64,000 nt of DNA from assembly GCF_018860745.1 (NCBI RefSeq), contig NZ_JAHKPY010000003.1:1128062-1192061 (forward strand). Direction: 5' to 3'. Source of the DNA: Zobellia uliginosa. Its GTDB lineage: Bacteria > Bacteroidota > Bacteroidia > Flavobacteriales > Flavobacteriaceae. The notes beneath the pieces are model-generated. The model had not been told where the DNA came from and ran no database searches. It saw only the letters and a list, made by a program, of their open reading frames with translations. Of this stretch, positions 25,904-35,662 are shown one piece after another. The number at the start of each line of letters is the position of its first letter. Positions within the stretch are counted from its first letter, which is position 1. The position numbers were made by a program, and so were the translations under genes.

Positions 25904-28429
25904 TTAAATAGAAATTACCTTTTTAGGATCAATGGTTATTTCTATACCACTTATGGTTTTTTCTGTTGCCCCTTCCCCTATAAGTAGAGTGTATTTCCCC
26001 TTTACGTAAACGGAGGGCGTATAACTATTCCCTTTAATCCGCATAGCATGAACCAGTTCTTTGGTGTCTTCATTTACAATTTTCAACAATTGATCGGCTG
26101 CCTCTACTTCTAACTTTGGAAGATAACCAATAGGTCTCCTTCCATCATTATCCGATTGCTGAATAGTCAATGGCCACCCAGGATACGTATTCTCTTCAGA
26201 ATCAACATCTAGATTTGCCAAAAATCGGATGGCTTCCATCTTTATGGTCCGGGCGGTGGTATCAAAAGTAACTATACCATACCCCGATGCTTTCTTCTGT
26301 GCCTTTTGGTAACGGTTAAATTCTTTATCAAAATCATCTGTAGGGTTTCCTACCGCATAAATATAATTATCGTTTCCAAAACCATCACGATAACATCCGG
26401 TGTTCGGTAATCCGTGTTCGGGTCTATCCGTATAAGGAACGTTCACTGAATCTGGCTGTCCCCATCTTGGGTAACCTGTAGAAATAGCTGGCGTACAAAA
26501 TGTCCAACCTCCATCCCTTGGTTCATTCACGCTGTATTGGACCATAAATGGCAAATGCTGATCACCATTAATGTGAAAAGCACAAGCTTTTCTAATTGTT
26601 TCAACAACTTTATCCCGTTTTGATTTTGGCCATCCCCCAGAATCCAAATCGCCGAACAAAAATTCTTTTGTTGGCCCGTGATGTGTTCCCACGTTGGAGA
26701 AAAGCGTCTGGCTCAGTAATACTTTCATATTGGCTCCTTTCCAATCTGTAACCCAATTTTCTAGAAAATCCAGTTGTCTTTGCCCCATAAAAGAAAGCGT
26801 TTCCGCTTCCAATTCCCCTTCTTTTGCAGGAGCGGTCAAGTGATCTATTCTACCCGCTCCTTCCCTAACCATTTCTGGTCCGGATTTAAAAAGGCGATCA
26901 CTGACAATTGCAAAACTGACCTTACCATATACCAGCTCCGTATACCAAGTGGTCATACCAGATTTTAAAGGTGTAGCATCATAAGCGTCGGGCATATGAC
27001 CACATTGCGTTTGGTTTACCACATTCACAAAATTGGGAGTCTGTACCAAACCACCATGGGCATCACGCACTTTTTCCCATTCTTCAAATGAGATTCCTTC
27101 TCCTCCTTCTCCCCAAAGGTTTCCTTGATACACATCATGATCATCAGGTGTGCATACGCTTGGTCTATTTTTTAGAACATCGCCAAACGCCCATCCGAAC
27201 ATATACCATTTACCTAAATAATTTAAAATGGCCTTTTCTTCTGGCTGCCTTTTTATGGGATACCCTCCGTTGCCTTCGTATAATTGGTCTCCTGAAAAAT
27301 AGAGCATATCCGGATTGGATTTGTCTAAATTTTCGACCAAAGGACGGTATGGAAACCCCATAGCATGCTGACATGTGAGTCCGCCAAAGGTTAAAGCTCT
27401 ATCCGTAGGTTCTTCACGTATAACGCCTTCGTAACTATGTTTTTTCTTATCCAAACTGTAACGTAGACGGTATTTTACATCTTTAGAGGTATCCCAGTTA
27501 GCAACAGAAAAAATAGAAGTGAAAGAAACCGGATCTATCTGAACCTTTGCCTCTTTTACCCATTTTCCGTTTCTTAAAAACTGTAGTTCTACCTTTTGGG
27601 AATCTTTAGGCCCTATTGGAGGAAGTTGAGCGGTAAGTTTTAACTTCCCTTGAGATAAGGTATACATTGCCCATAAAATAGGACCAAAACTATTTTCTGG
27701 CGTATATTGAACTTTTGTGCCCGATAGATGTACATCACTCCACCAAAAAGTACTTTCTTTTTTTTCATCCCCTCTATTCTCAAGAGCGACTAACCCGTTT
27801 ATATTTTTATCTACTGAATACTTTAGAGTTTTAGAGATACCAGCACTATCATTTACTTCTAGGTTTAATTCTGTGGCATCAGCTTTATTTTGTCCCTTAA
27901 ATTGAAGGGTGAAATTTTTAAAATCGAATTCCTTTGGAAGTGATTCTTTCTTTTCATCAATATAAATTTCGCCATTTAGATTTAATCCTGCCGAAATACC
28001 CTTTCCAAAATAACAGGCCGCTTTAACGCTTTTAGGGTCTGTAAAATCTTTTATTCCAACGGAAAAACCTACTCCACCTTTATTGCCCTTATTCTGTAGT
28101 AATCCTAAGTTCCCCTTTAGTACAAAATCGCCCTGGTTTTCACCTAATACATGGGTTAAGATATGTAACCTGGATTGCTTCTCTGCACCGGAAAATTCTA
28201 GTCGGTTGTTTTTAATTTCCCAATCTTCCATAGGTACTGCCCAGAACGAACTGCCAACCCAAACCCTATCATTCAACTTTTTAAAGTCCGCTGAAAAATT
28301 GGAATTAACAGAATTCATCGTCCCTCTCTCAAATACCATCTCTTTTGCAAGGATAGGATTAAAAGGACTCGCCAGCATGGGCACGGCGAGTCCTAAATTT
28401 TGAATAAACTTTCTTCTTTTAATGGTCAT
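25904..28429 (-). CDS. PhoD-like metallophosphatase, Tat-exported
   Basis: An 841-residue alkaline phosphatase D/calcineurin-like phosphoesterase. A twin-arginine signal (KRRKFIQNLG, then a hydrophobic stretch to residue 28) implies export folded with metal. A long beta-rich N-terminal part (about 35-345) precedes the metal-dependent core: SGDQLYEG near 379, PDDHDVYQG near 430, and NGDQHLPF near 622. PhoD-type enzymes cleave phosphate mono- or diesters. Lying between susD and a sulfatase it probably strips phosphate groups from the same imported compound. It starts 2 bases after the susD stop. Confidence 0.87.
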   Translation of the reverse strand: MTIKRRKFIQNLGLAVPMLASPFNPILAKEMVFERGTMNSVNSNFSADFKKLNDRVWVGSSFWAVPMEDWEIKNNRLEFSGAEKQSRLHILTHVLGENQGDFVLKGNLGLLQNKGNKGGVGFSVGIKDFTDPKSVKAACYFGKGISAGLNLNGEIYIDEKKESLPKEFDFKNFTLQFKGQNKADATELNLEVNDSAGISKTLKYSVDKNINGLVALENRGDEKKESTFWWSDVHLSGTKVQYTPENSFGPILWAMYTLSQGKLKLTAQLPPIGPKDSQKVELQFLRNGKWVKEAKVQIDPVSFTSIFSVANWDTSKDVKYRLRYSLDKKKHSYEGVIREEPTDRALTFGGLTCQHAMGFPYRPLVENLDKSNPDMLYFSGDQLYEGNGGYPIKRQPEEKAILNYLGKWYMFGWAFGDVLKNRPSVCTPDDHDVYQGNLWGEGGEGISFEEWEKVRDAHGGLVQTPNFVNVVNQTQCGHMPDAYDATPLKSGMTTWYTELVYGKVSFAIVSDRLFKSGPEMVREGAGRIDHLTAPAKEGELEAETLSFMGQRQLDFLENWVTDWKGANMKVLLSQTLFSNVGTHHGPTKEFLFGDLDSGGWPKSKRDKVVETIRKACAFHINGDQHLPFMVQYSVNEPRDGGWTFCTPAISTGYPRWGQPDSVNVPYTDRPEHGLPNTGCYRDGFGNDNYIYAVGNPTDDFDKEFNRYQKAQKKASGYGIVTFDTTARTIKMEAIRFLANLDVDSEENTYPGWPLTIQQSDNDGRRPIGYLPKLEVEAADQLLKIVNEDTKELVHAMRIKGNSYTPSVYVKGKYTLLIGEGATEKTISGIEITIDPKKVISI

Positions 28430-28431
28430 AC

Positions 28432-30102
28432 TTAGTTTCCTAATTTAGGATTTACATTAACCTCAGATTCCGGAATAGGCCAAACATTATCCGTTCCTGC
28501 CCTGAAATTTTTGGTCGTCACGTACCATCTTGATTGCGGGTCGATTTTCTTGGATGTAGTTGGATACAAAGTAGAGCTTGGAAAAGGAGCTCCCCAGAAA
28601 TCGCCAACTAGGACCTCGTCTCCTATATCCCATCTAAAAATATCCCAAAGACGCTGACCTTCCAATGCCAATTCAATTCTTCTTTCGTTTCTCAAAATAG
28701 GACGAAGTGTAGCCGGATCGGTTTCGGTTATTGGTGGCAGTCCTACAGAAGCTCTACCTCTAACCTTATTGATAGTCTCGTCTAACAACGTTTGTGTTAT
28801 AGGGTTACCTGCTTCTAGCTCAGCTTCCAAATAACTCAATAAAACTTCGGCATACCTTATAATCGGAATATTTCCACCATAATCAGATCTTAAATTACCA
28901 CTAAAAGACTCGTCAAAGAACTTTCTAAGCCCATAACCCGTTCGCGTTGCCTGTTTAGAATAGGTTAATTGATCCAAAGATTCCGTATGATCAGGGTGAC
29001 AGTCATAAATTTTATCTCCAAAAGAAGAACCGTCCCAAAGTAAATTATATCTAAATCTTGGGTCCCTATTAGCTCCCATATCATCGTAATCAAATCTTGG
29101 GTCATCATAAGATAAAGGCGTACCATCATCAAAACCATAAGCATCTGCCAAGCTCCCTAATGGATTTACAATATGCCATCCCGAAGCTACGGCAGGATAT
29201 GCGTGCTGCGGCAAAGAATTTCCTGCCTGTCCTCCAAAATACTGGGTACTAAAAATGTTCTCGCTACTAGCTTCGTTCGCAGGAGTGAAAAGAGAAGCAT
29301 AGTCTGGGTCTATGATATTTTCACCCATGTCAATAATCTCTTTGTACACTTTAGAAGCTTCGATAAAATTCTTCTCCCCAAGATACATTCTACCCAAGAA
29401 AGCTAAAGCAGCCTGCTTACTTGCCCTACCAGCTTCTGAACCCGACAATTCTCCAAAAGATGGCAAATCTGCGGCAGCGGCTTCTAACTCACTGATCACA
29501 AATGAAACCAATTCTGCTTTTGAAACCTTATCTACATTGTTTGCCTCATCTGGCGTTAAGGTCGTTGTTACCAAAGGAGCACTACCCCAAAACTGGGAGA
29601 TATAGAAATAAGTGGAAGCCCGTAAAAAGCGAACCTCGGCGGTCATTCTATCAATCTTGCCCTGGTCCATATCTACATTACCAACGTTTTCTAAAAAGTC
29701 GTTGCAAATAGCAATTCGCTTGTAAGAACCTTTCCAATAGCCATTAATAACATTATTATTTGGTAATAAAGTACCGTCCGTAAGACGATTTTGAGTAGAG
29801 TTATCCCCTCTACGATCATAGGCATTATCCGTTGCAAATTCCATAAAAACGATGCCGCAATACGTCCACCAATCTGAAGGCACCACTTGGGTTCCATATT
29901 CAATGGCACCACGGTAAGCCCCTGTCAAAGCTATATTTGCATTGGACTCTGACGTCCAAAAATTATCTTTTGCAAAAGCGTTACTTGGAAACTGTTCTAG
30001 TTCTTCGTCGCAGCTCGATACGAAAATCAATGCCATGCTTAAAACAGCGAACCTAGCAATGTATGATATGCGACCTATATATATATTTAATAAGTTTGTC
30101 AT
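28432..30102 (-). CDS. SusD/RagB-family outer-membrane lipoprotein
   Basis: Surface glycan/nutrient-binding lipoprotein of 556 residues, partner of the SusC protein encoded 3 bases upstream. The lipobox is VSSC (Cys30). SusD-type helices with TPR-like character follow (RFLRASTYFYISQFWGSAPL near residue 150; ASKQAALAFLGRMYLGEKNF near 230), and the C-terminal RagB region includes RNERRIELALEGQRLWD. It delivers bound ligand to the TonB-dependent channel. The ligand is unknown; the neighbouring sulfatase and phosphatase suggest a charged, esterified molecule. Confidence 0.94.
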   Translation of the reverse strand: MTNLLNIYIGRISYIARFAVLSMALIFVSSCDEELEQFPSNAFAKDNFWTSESNANIALTGAYRGAIEYGTQVVPSDWWTYCGIVFMEFATDNAYDRRGDNSTQNRLTDGTLLPNNNVINGYWKGSYKRIAICNDFLENVGNVDMDQGKIDRMTAEVRFLRASTYFYISQFWGSAPLVTTTLTPDEANNVDKVSKAELVSFVISELEAAAADLPSFGELSGSEAGRASKQAALAFLGRMYLGEKNFIEASKVYKEIIDMGENIIDPDYASLFTPANEASSENIFSTQYFGGQAGNSLPQHAYPAVASGWHIVNPLGSLADAYGFDDGTPLSYDDPRFDYDDMGANRDPRFRYNLLWDGSSFGDKIYDCHPDHTESLDQLTYSKQATRTGYGLRKFFDESFSGNLRSDYGGNIPIIRYAEVLLSYLEAELEAGNPITQTLLDETINKVRGRASVGLPPITETDPATLRPILRNERRIELALEGQRLWDIFRWDIGDEVLVGDFWGAPFPSSTLYPTTSKKIDPQSRWYVTTKNFRAGTDNVWPIPESEVNVNPKLGN

Positions 30103-30105
30103 GTC

Positions 30106-33100
30106 CTAAAATTTTAAGTTTAAACCAAAGGTGTAGGTAGTTAGAATAGGATAATAACCTCCTGTAGAATTAATCTCGGGATCCCATCCATCTCTGTAAG
30201 AGTTAAACGTGTGCAAGTTCTCGGCACCCACATACATCCTTAGATTATCGATGCCAATTAAATCAGTTACAGGATCAGGGAAATTATAGCCCAATTGCAC
30301 ATTTTTAATTCTAAGATACCCCGCATCTATCACCCAAAAATCTGAGGTTTGCGTATTTGGCGTACCACTATTGGTAATAACTTCAAGTCTAGGGTAATCA
30401 GGGTAACGAACCGGATTTTCTGGATCAAACCTTCCTTCCATTTGCCATCTTTGAATATTTCCTAAATTGAAGAAAGCATACCCAGCATAATTCGTCAACT
30501 GTCCTTTAACTCCTCCAACACCCTGAAGAAACAGAGAAAAGTCGAAGTTTTTGTAATTAAGGTTAACATTAGCTCCGTACGTGTATTTTGGTATACGACT
30601 ACCTAAATACTTACGGTCATACGTTGGGTCTACTTGACCATCCGGCACCCCATCAGGACCACTAATATCCTTATATCTAAAATCACCTGCTTGCGAACCT
30701 GGGTTAACTGCTGTCTGGTCTGCCCAACTAGATACTTCTCCGTCATTTAGAAAAACACCGTCTGTCTCATACCCGTAATACATTTGCATAGGATAACCGA
30801 TAAAAAGATCAGATCCATTACCCACATAACCATTTGGCTGCTCTACGTTACCTAAGCCCAAGGTCACAACCTCATTATCAATCACAGAAAAGTTTCCGTT
30901 AACCGAATAGCTGAAATCACCTTTACTGCCTCTGTAGCCCAAGTCAAATTCCCAACCCGTATTTTTAACGGCACCGGTATTGGTTTCACTAATACCAACC
31001 CCTAAAACAGATGATACACTGGAAGATGGCTTAAAAAGAACATCCGTGGTATTTCTCCTAAAATAGGTAGCATTGAACGTCAATTTTCCGTCAAAAAAAC
31101 CGGTTTCGACACCTATATCCGTTGTTTCCGTTGACTCCCACTTAATGTTCGCATCACGATAGGTAGAATAAGCAGCTCCTGTAGAAAGTCCGCCACCCAA
31201 TGCATAATCACGGCCTGAAGCCAAAACGGTTTGGTATGGATAGTTACCAATATTCTGGTTTCCTAAAATACCCCAAGAACCTTTCAGCTTTAAGTTTGAA
31301 AGCCATTCCACATCTTGTAAAAAAGATTCTTGTGATGCTCTCCAACCAACAGCAGCCGCTGGAAACACTGCATACTTATTACTCTTAGGAAATCTTGATG
31401 ACCCATCATAACGAAGCGTAGCTTCAAACAGGTAACGCTCATCAAAACTATATTTTAAGCGAGAAAAGAAAGACTGTAAGGCCCACTCCGCATCATAACC
31501 AGCAGTTTGCTGATTTTCTGCACTACCTAGATCCAATACCGTGTAATCATTACTTGCAAAATCCTGTCGGTATCCATTAAAAAAAGAAAACTCTTCGTTC
31601 TCAAAAGAATACCCCCCCAAGAAGCTAAAATCATGAATACCTACTTCTTTTGACCATTCACCTGTAAATTGAAGCGTTTTATATAGTTCCTTATTACTGT
31701 ACTGGTTCAAATAAGACTGACTCAAGTTAATCTGGTCGTTCAATCGTTGAGACGCGTAGTATGAACGCTCTTCGTGCAGTGTAAAATTATACCCACCTAT
31801 TGCCGAAAACACTAAGTTATCATTAGGCTTATAGTCTAGTTTAACATTTACACCTGCTTTTGTACGTGGGTTTTCCAAATAAGAATCAGAAGCCAACCAA
31901 GCCACTGGAGTTCCACCGCTTTCAGGCCCAATCCCAAAATTACCTTGAGAATCTTGTCCTAGCTCAATTGCTGGATATCTTACGGCATTAGATACCAATT
32001 GACTCACAAAACTGCCCGCATTATCAGTTGCGTCAGATGCTCTACTAGCTTCACTCTGGTACCCCGGGCCTTTATTCCCTGTCACCTGAGGCTCTTCTCT
32101 TTTTTCTACAGAACCAAAAAATCGAGTATTTAATGTAAACTTATCCCCCAATTTATTCTGAAGGTTCATACGCACATTATAACGATTAAAACTATTTTTT
32201 GGAACGATACCGTCTTGTTGTAAGATTCCGGCAGATACATAGTATTTGTTTTTTTCGTCTCCACCATTCAAGGTTAGCGTATGTGAAGTCTGGATTCCGT
32301 TTTTTGAAAATAAATCTTCTAGAAATTTTGTGTTCGGATAATTATCCGGGTCATCTTGTGCTTTATATTTTGCAATATCCTCCGCAGTAAAACTATTACT
32401 GCCAGAAGCTATATTATACATTTCGGCATATTCCCAAGAATCAACAAATTCCGGAAGCTCTGTTGCCGCATTAAAGCCAACGTAGCTATTGTAATTTATA
32501 GAGAACTTGTTCTCGCTTCCATTTTTTGTGGTAATAAGAATTACCCCATTTGCCGAACGCGCTCCATAAATTGCCGCAGAAGAAGCATCTTTTAATACTG
32601 AAATTGATTTAATATCATCCGGATTAATATCATTCATGCTACCAGCAATACCATCTATCAAAACAAGTGCGTCCGGTGTTGCTCCAAAGGAACCAACCCC
32701 TCTTACACTTATGTTTCCCCCACTCTGACCAGGTCGCCCAGAACGTTGAACCACTGTAACACCCGGCATTTGACCGGTAATAGCCTGGGACACCTGAGTA
32801 ACAGGTCTGTTCTCTATATCTTTGGAAGATACTTGAGAAACAGAACCAATTACGTTCACTTTCTTTTGTGTACCAAAACCGACCACAACAACTTCATCCA
32901 AGCCTGCGGCACTTTCAACCAATTTAATATTTAAAGTAGTTTGTCCTGCAGCGGGTATTTCTTTAGTGGCAAAACCAATATAGGAAACCACCAAAATAGC
33001 ATCATCAGAAGTAAGTTCTAAACTAAAATTACCATCAAAATCTGCCGTAACACCATTTGTCGTTCCTTTTTCTATTACATTGGCCCCAGAAAGGGGTACC

Positions 33101-33546
33101 CCCATTTCGTCTGTAATCGTGCCTGTTACAGATTGTTGATATGTAATTATTCTCTCCTTTTCAGGAGGATTATCTGCTTCTTTAAAAGAAATGTTCTTCT
33201 TAAGAACAATCTGGTTTTTTACCATGGTATACGTAACGCCATTACCAAAAACCAAGTTCAATACTTCTTTGATCGGTCGTTTCTCTATACTGAGAGTCAC
33301 CCTTTTAGAAACGTTAAGCTGACCCGTTTTATAAAAAAAACGGAACTCACTTTGCTTTTCTATTTTTTTCAGTACACTTTCAATAGTCTCGTTTTCGGCC
33401 TCAATGGAAACCTTCTTATTTTGCGAATAAGAATTCGCATGAAGGTTGAACAAGGCAAAGGCAAACATTAGAATGGAGATTTTCACTGTTCGGTTCTTGT
33501 TAAGAATGTTTTTCAATAGAATGAAAAACAATGGTTTTTTTTCCAT
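30106..33546 (-). CDS. SusC/RagA TonB-dependent receptor with STN signalling domain
   Basis: Outer-membrane import channel of 1146 residues. After a signal peptide come a secretin/TonB N-terminal STN domain (about 45-112, IEAENETIESVLKKIEKQS), a carboxypeptidase-regulatory-like domain (about 135-215, VTGTITDEMGVPLSGANV), a plug (about 220-345, VVVGFGTQKK, then YGARSANGVILITTK), and a 22-strand-type barrel ending FGLNLKF. The STN domain, FecR and ECF sigma together indicate that ligand occupancy at this receptor induces its own operon. Terminal aromatic residues are as expected. Confidence 0.95.
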   Translation of the reverse strand: MEKKPLFFILLKNILNKNRTVKISILMFAFALFNLHANSYSQNKKVSIEAENETIESVLKKIEKQSEFRFFYKTGQLNVSKRVTLSIEKRPIKEVLNLVFGNGVTYTMVKNQIVLKKNISFKEADNPPEKERIITYQQSVTGTITDEMGVPLSGANVIEKGTTNGVTADFDGNFSLELTSDDAILVVSYIGFATKEIPAAGQTTLNIKLVESAAGLDEVVVVGFGTQKKVNVIGSVSQVSSKDIENRPVTQVSQAITGQMPGVTVVQRSGRPGQSGGNISVRGVGSFGATPDALVLIDGIAGSMNDINPDDIKSISVLKDASSAAIYGARSANGVILITTKNGSENKFSINYNSYVGFNAATELPEFVDSWEYAEMYNIASGSNSFTAEDIAKYKAQDDPDNYPNTKFLEDLFSKNGIQTSHTLTLNGGDEKNKYYVSAGILQQDGIVPKNSFNRYNVRMNLQNKLGDKFTLNTRFFGSVEKREEPQVTGNKGPGYQSEASRASDATDNAGSFVSQLVSNAVRYPAIELGQDSQGNFGIGPESGGTPVAWLASDSYLENPRTKAGVNVKLDYKPNDNLVFSAIGGYNFTLHEERSYYASQRLNDQINLSQSYLNQYSNKELYKTLQFTGEWSKEVGIHDFSFLGGYSFENEEFSFFNGYRQDFASNDYTVLDLGSAENQQTAGYDAEWALQSFFSRLKYSFDERYLFEATLRYDGSSRFPKSNKYAVFPAAAVGWRASQESFLQDVEWLSNLKLKGSWGILGNQNIGNYPYQTVLASGRDYALGGGLSTGAAYSTYRDANIKWESTETTDIGVETGFFDGKLTFNATYFRRNTTDVLFKPSSSVSSVLGVGISETNTGAVKNTGWEFDLGYRGSKGDFSYSVNGNFSVIDNEVVTLGLGNVEQPNGYVGNGSDLFIGYPMQMYYGYETDGVFLNDGEVSSWADQTAVNPGSQAGDFRYKDISGPDGVPDGQVDPTYDRKYLGSRIPKYTYGANVNLNYKNFDFSLFLQGVGGVKGQLTNYAGYAFFNLGNIQRWQMEGRFDPENPVRYPDYPRLEVITNSGTPNTQTSDFWVIDAGYLRIKNVQLGYNFPDPVTDLIGIDNLRMYVGAENLHTFNSYRDGWDPEINSTGGYYPILTTYTFGLNLKF

Positions 33547-33596
33547 ATTTTTAAAGGATTTTGATTTGTTTAAACTGGATTGAAATCATTACTTGT

Positions 33597-33628
33597 CGGG
33601 GGACGTTGCCGCGTTCCCCGTTTTTTTT
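33597..33628 (+). terminator. strong plus-strand terminator antisense to the fecR-susC gap
   Basis: A 9-bp GC-rich stem (33597-33605 with 33612-33620, one G-T pair) with a 6-base loop is followed on the plus strand by eight T (33621-33628). Both flanking genes are on the minus strand, so the terminator faces the wrong way for them. It would end a plus-strand RNA antisense to the susC leader and 5' coding part. Confidence 0.75.
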
Positions 33629-33648
33629 GGCTCTAAATCAGGTCATTC

Positions 33649-34776
33649 TTATGTTGGTTTTTTAATTAATATTTGGTTATTAGATATCTCATAGTCAAAT
33701 TCTGCACTTTCTTTAAAAGTGTCCAGTAAATCTTGTATTGTTTCATTTTTAAAAGCACCTCTAAATCGCACTGCTTCCAGCTCCTGATATCCATTTTCAA
33801 TTCGGACTCCGTAGCGGCGCTCAATCTTTTTTACAATAGCTTCAAAAGGCTCATTATTAAAAGTCAAATCGCCCTCACGCCAATTTAGATAGTCATCTAA
33901 ATTAACTTCGCTTATTACAAGAGCATCTTTTTGCATTGCTACTTTTTGCCCAGGTACCAGAATACTTGGCTCGTGATTTATTTGTTCACTTCTATTATCA
34001 TTAATAGCCACACTACCTTCCGCAAGTACCGTATAGGCTTCTTCGTTCGCATAACAACTAACGTTAAAATGGGTTCCCAGTACCTTAACATCCATATTCT
34101 GGGCAACCACTGTGAATTGATGATTTGGGTCCTTGGCCACTTCAAAATAGGCTTCCCCCTTTAAAAAAACTTTTCGCTCTTGCCCTTTAACAAAACTTAC
34201 GGGATACTTGAGCGAAGTATCTGCATTTAAGTGCACCAATGTGCCATCGGAAAGTAGTAATTCAAAGGTCTTCCCCTTTGGAATAATTATCTCATTGTAC
34301 ACAAGCTCAGTAGTAGGCTTGCCATGGTACACCATTTGATCATTAGCTTGCGACGCCAAAATGTTCCCATCTGCATCTTTTATGGATTCCTCACTGCCAA
34401 CAACAATTTCCTTTGTTTGATTATCGCTGGTTTTTAGTACAATTGCGGAATCATCTACTGTTAATACGGGTTCTTCCTGCGTATCTATGTTTAGAAAATA
34501 ATAAGATACCACAAGTCCTAATACGCCAACAAATATGGCGGCATACTTTAAAACAAAAAGATTGAAATTAATTCGTTTGATTTTGGTTGGGTTTGTTTCA
34601 TTTGTAATTTTTTGCCAAACCTCTTGCTTTACGGATTTATCAAACTTAAAATTTGACATTTCAAGATCATCGCCTTGATACGATTCAAGAAACCTTTCCA
34701 ACAACTCTCTTTCCTCTGGAGAGCATTCGTTATTCAAGTATTTCTTAAATAGTTTTTTTGCGTTTTTTGCATTCAT
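33649..34776 (-). CDS. FecR-family anti-sigma factor
   Basis: A 375-residue inner-membrane regulator. The N-terminal cytoplasmic sigma-binding region is residues 1-72, one transmembrane helix lies at about 74-95 (LKYAAIFVGVLGLVVSYYFL), then the periplasmic FecR domain (about 155-255, IIPKGKTFELLLSDGTLVHL) and a C-terminal DUF4974 domain (about 295-372, LTFNNEPFEAIVKKIERRYG) that contacts the STN domain of the cognate receptor. It lies between the ECF sigma gene and susC. On ligand uptake it should release the sigma factor. Confidence 0.94.
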   Translation of the reverse strand: MNAKNAKKLFKKYLNNECSPEERELLERFLESYQGDDLEMSNFKFDKSVKQEVWQKITNETNPTKIKRINFNLFVLKYAAIFVGVLGLVVSYYFLNIDTQEEPVLTVDDSAIVLKTSDNQTKEIVVGSEESIKDADGNILASQANDQMVYHGKPTTELVYNEIIIPKGKTFELLLSDGTLVHLNADTSLKYPVSFVKGQERKVFLKGEAYFEVAKDPNHQFTVVAQNMDVKVLGTHFNVSCYANEEAYTVLAEGSVAINDNRSEQINHEPSILVPGQKVAMQKDALVISEVNLDDYLNWREGDLTFNNEPFEAIVKKIERRYGVRIENGYQELEAVRFRGAFKNETIQDLLDTFKESAEFDYEISNNQILIKKPT

Positions 34777-34970
34777 CTACACCTCTATTAGAAACGGATA
34801 TCATTATTAAGTACCCAAAATAATGCGATGGTACACGTCAGAAGTCGATTATTTTTTAAAATCGATAAAATTTCAATAGTTTAATTACGATATACCCAAT
34901 ACCTAAAAGCTAGTATAGTAATCAAAAGAAAACTGTAACACATTCAAAAACAAGACTTAATAAAGTTGAT

Positions 34971-35540
34971 TTAGTAGAGCAAAAGGAGAGAAATAACAAT
35001 GGCCTCCTCTAGCTGAAGATTATTTCTAAGAGAAGCCAATGCTTTTGAAATTTGATTTTTTACCGCTTGCACGGATATTTCTAATTCTTCGGCAATTTCT
35101 TTGTTCGATTTGTGATGGTAACGGCTCAGAACAAAAATTTGGCGGCACCTTTTTGGAAGTTTAGCTACATGATCACGTATGATTTGATCGAGCTCCGAGT
35201 ACTCCAGTCTTTGAGATACGTTCATTGAAACGTCAATAATGTTCAATCGGGTTAAATCTTCCGTCGATAACTTATTATTTCTAAAATGATTGAAAATCTG
35301 AAACTTTACTGCTTGAAACAGATAGGGCTTTAAGAAAGTAATATTGTTTGTCTTTCGTTTTGACCAAAGAGAAATAAAAACCTCTTGAATAATATCTTCA
35401 CATACAGCCCTGTCCTTAATTATGTTGTGCGCATAAATGAACATAGCGCGGGAATATTTGTCATAAATAGCCTTGAAAGAAGCATTATCATCTTCCTCCA
35501 TACCTTTTACTAGCGTCAAATCTTCACTTATCATCTTCAT
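34971..35540 (-). CDS. ECF RNA polymerase sigma factor (SusC-associated type)
   Basis: Sigma-70 family factor of 189 residues. Region 2 (about 20-90) carries ICEDIIQEVFISLWSKR and region 4 (about 125-180) carries LPKRCRQIFVLSRYHHKSNK with the helix-turn-helix SNKEIAEELEISVQAVKNQI. It belongs to the Bacteroidetes ECF group paired with FecR. The frame also has a GTG one codon upstream; I use the ATG at 35540. It is followed by a 194-base gap before fecR with no clear terminator. Its likely target is the susC operon; no fitting -7 box of the housekeeping type precedes susC. Confidence 0.93.
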   Translation of the reverse strand: MKMISEDLTLVKGMEEDDNASFKAIYDKYSRAMFIYAHNIIKDRAVCEDIIQEVFISLWSKRKTNNITFLKPYLFQAVKFQIFNHFRNNKLSTEDLTRLNIIDVSMNVSQRLEYSELDQIIRDHVAKLPKRCRQIFVLSRYHHKSNKEIAEELEISVQAVKNQISKALASLRNNLQLEEAIVISLLLLY

Positions 35541-35662
35541 CACACAACAATCAAGATGCTAAATCTATAAAAAATTGACTTAAAATTACAATAACAGTAA
35601 AAAGAACACTTAATTTTAAGCTATAATACCAATTTTAAAGTAAACAAAGTGAAGCCAGAACT

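Noticed and set aside
28083-28403. 106-residue plus-strand ORF opposite the PhoD-like gene
   Set aside because: Antisense shadow. Composition is explained by the third-position bias of the real gene.
33133-33471. 112-residue plus-strand ORF opposite the susC 5' end
   Set aside because: It lies where an antisense RNA is proposed, but the translated product is an unstructured Phe/Arg-rich shadow, so I propose an untranslated RNA instead.
34856-34876. TCGATT...AATCGA inverted repeat in the sigma-fecR gap
   Set aside because: Six-base AT-rich arms with no tail or promoter relation; not distinguishable from chance.
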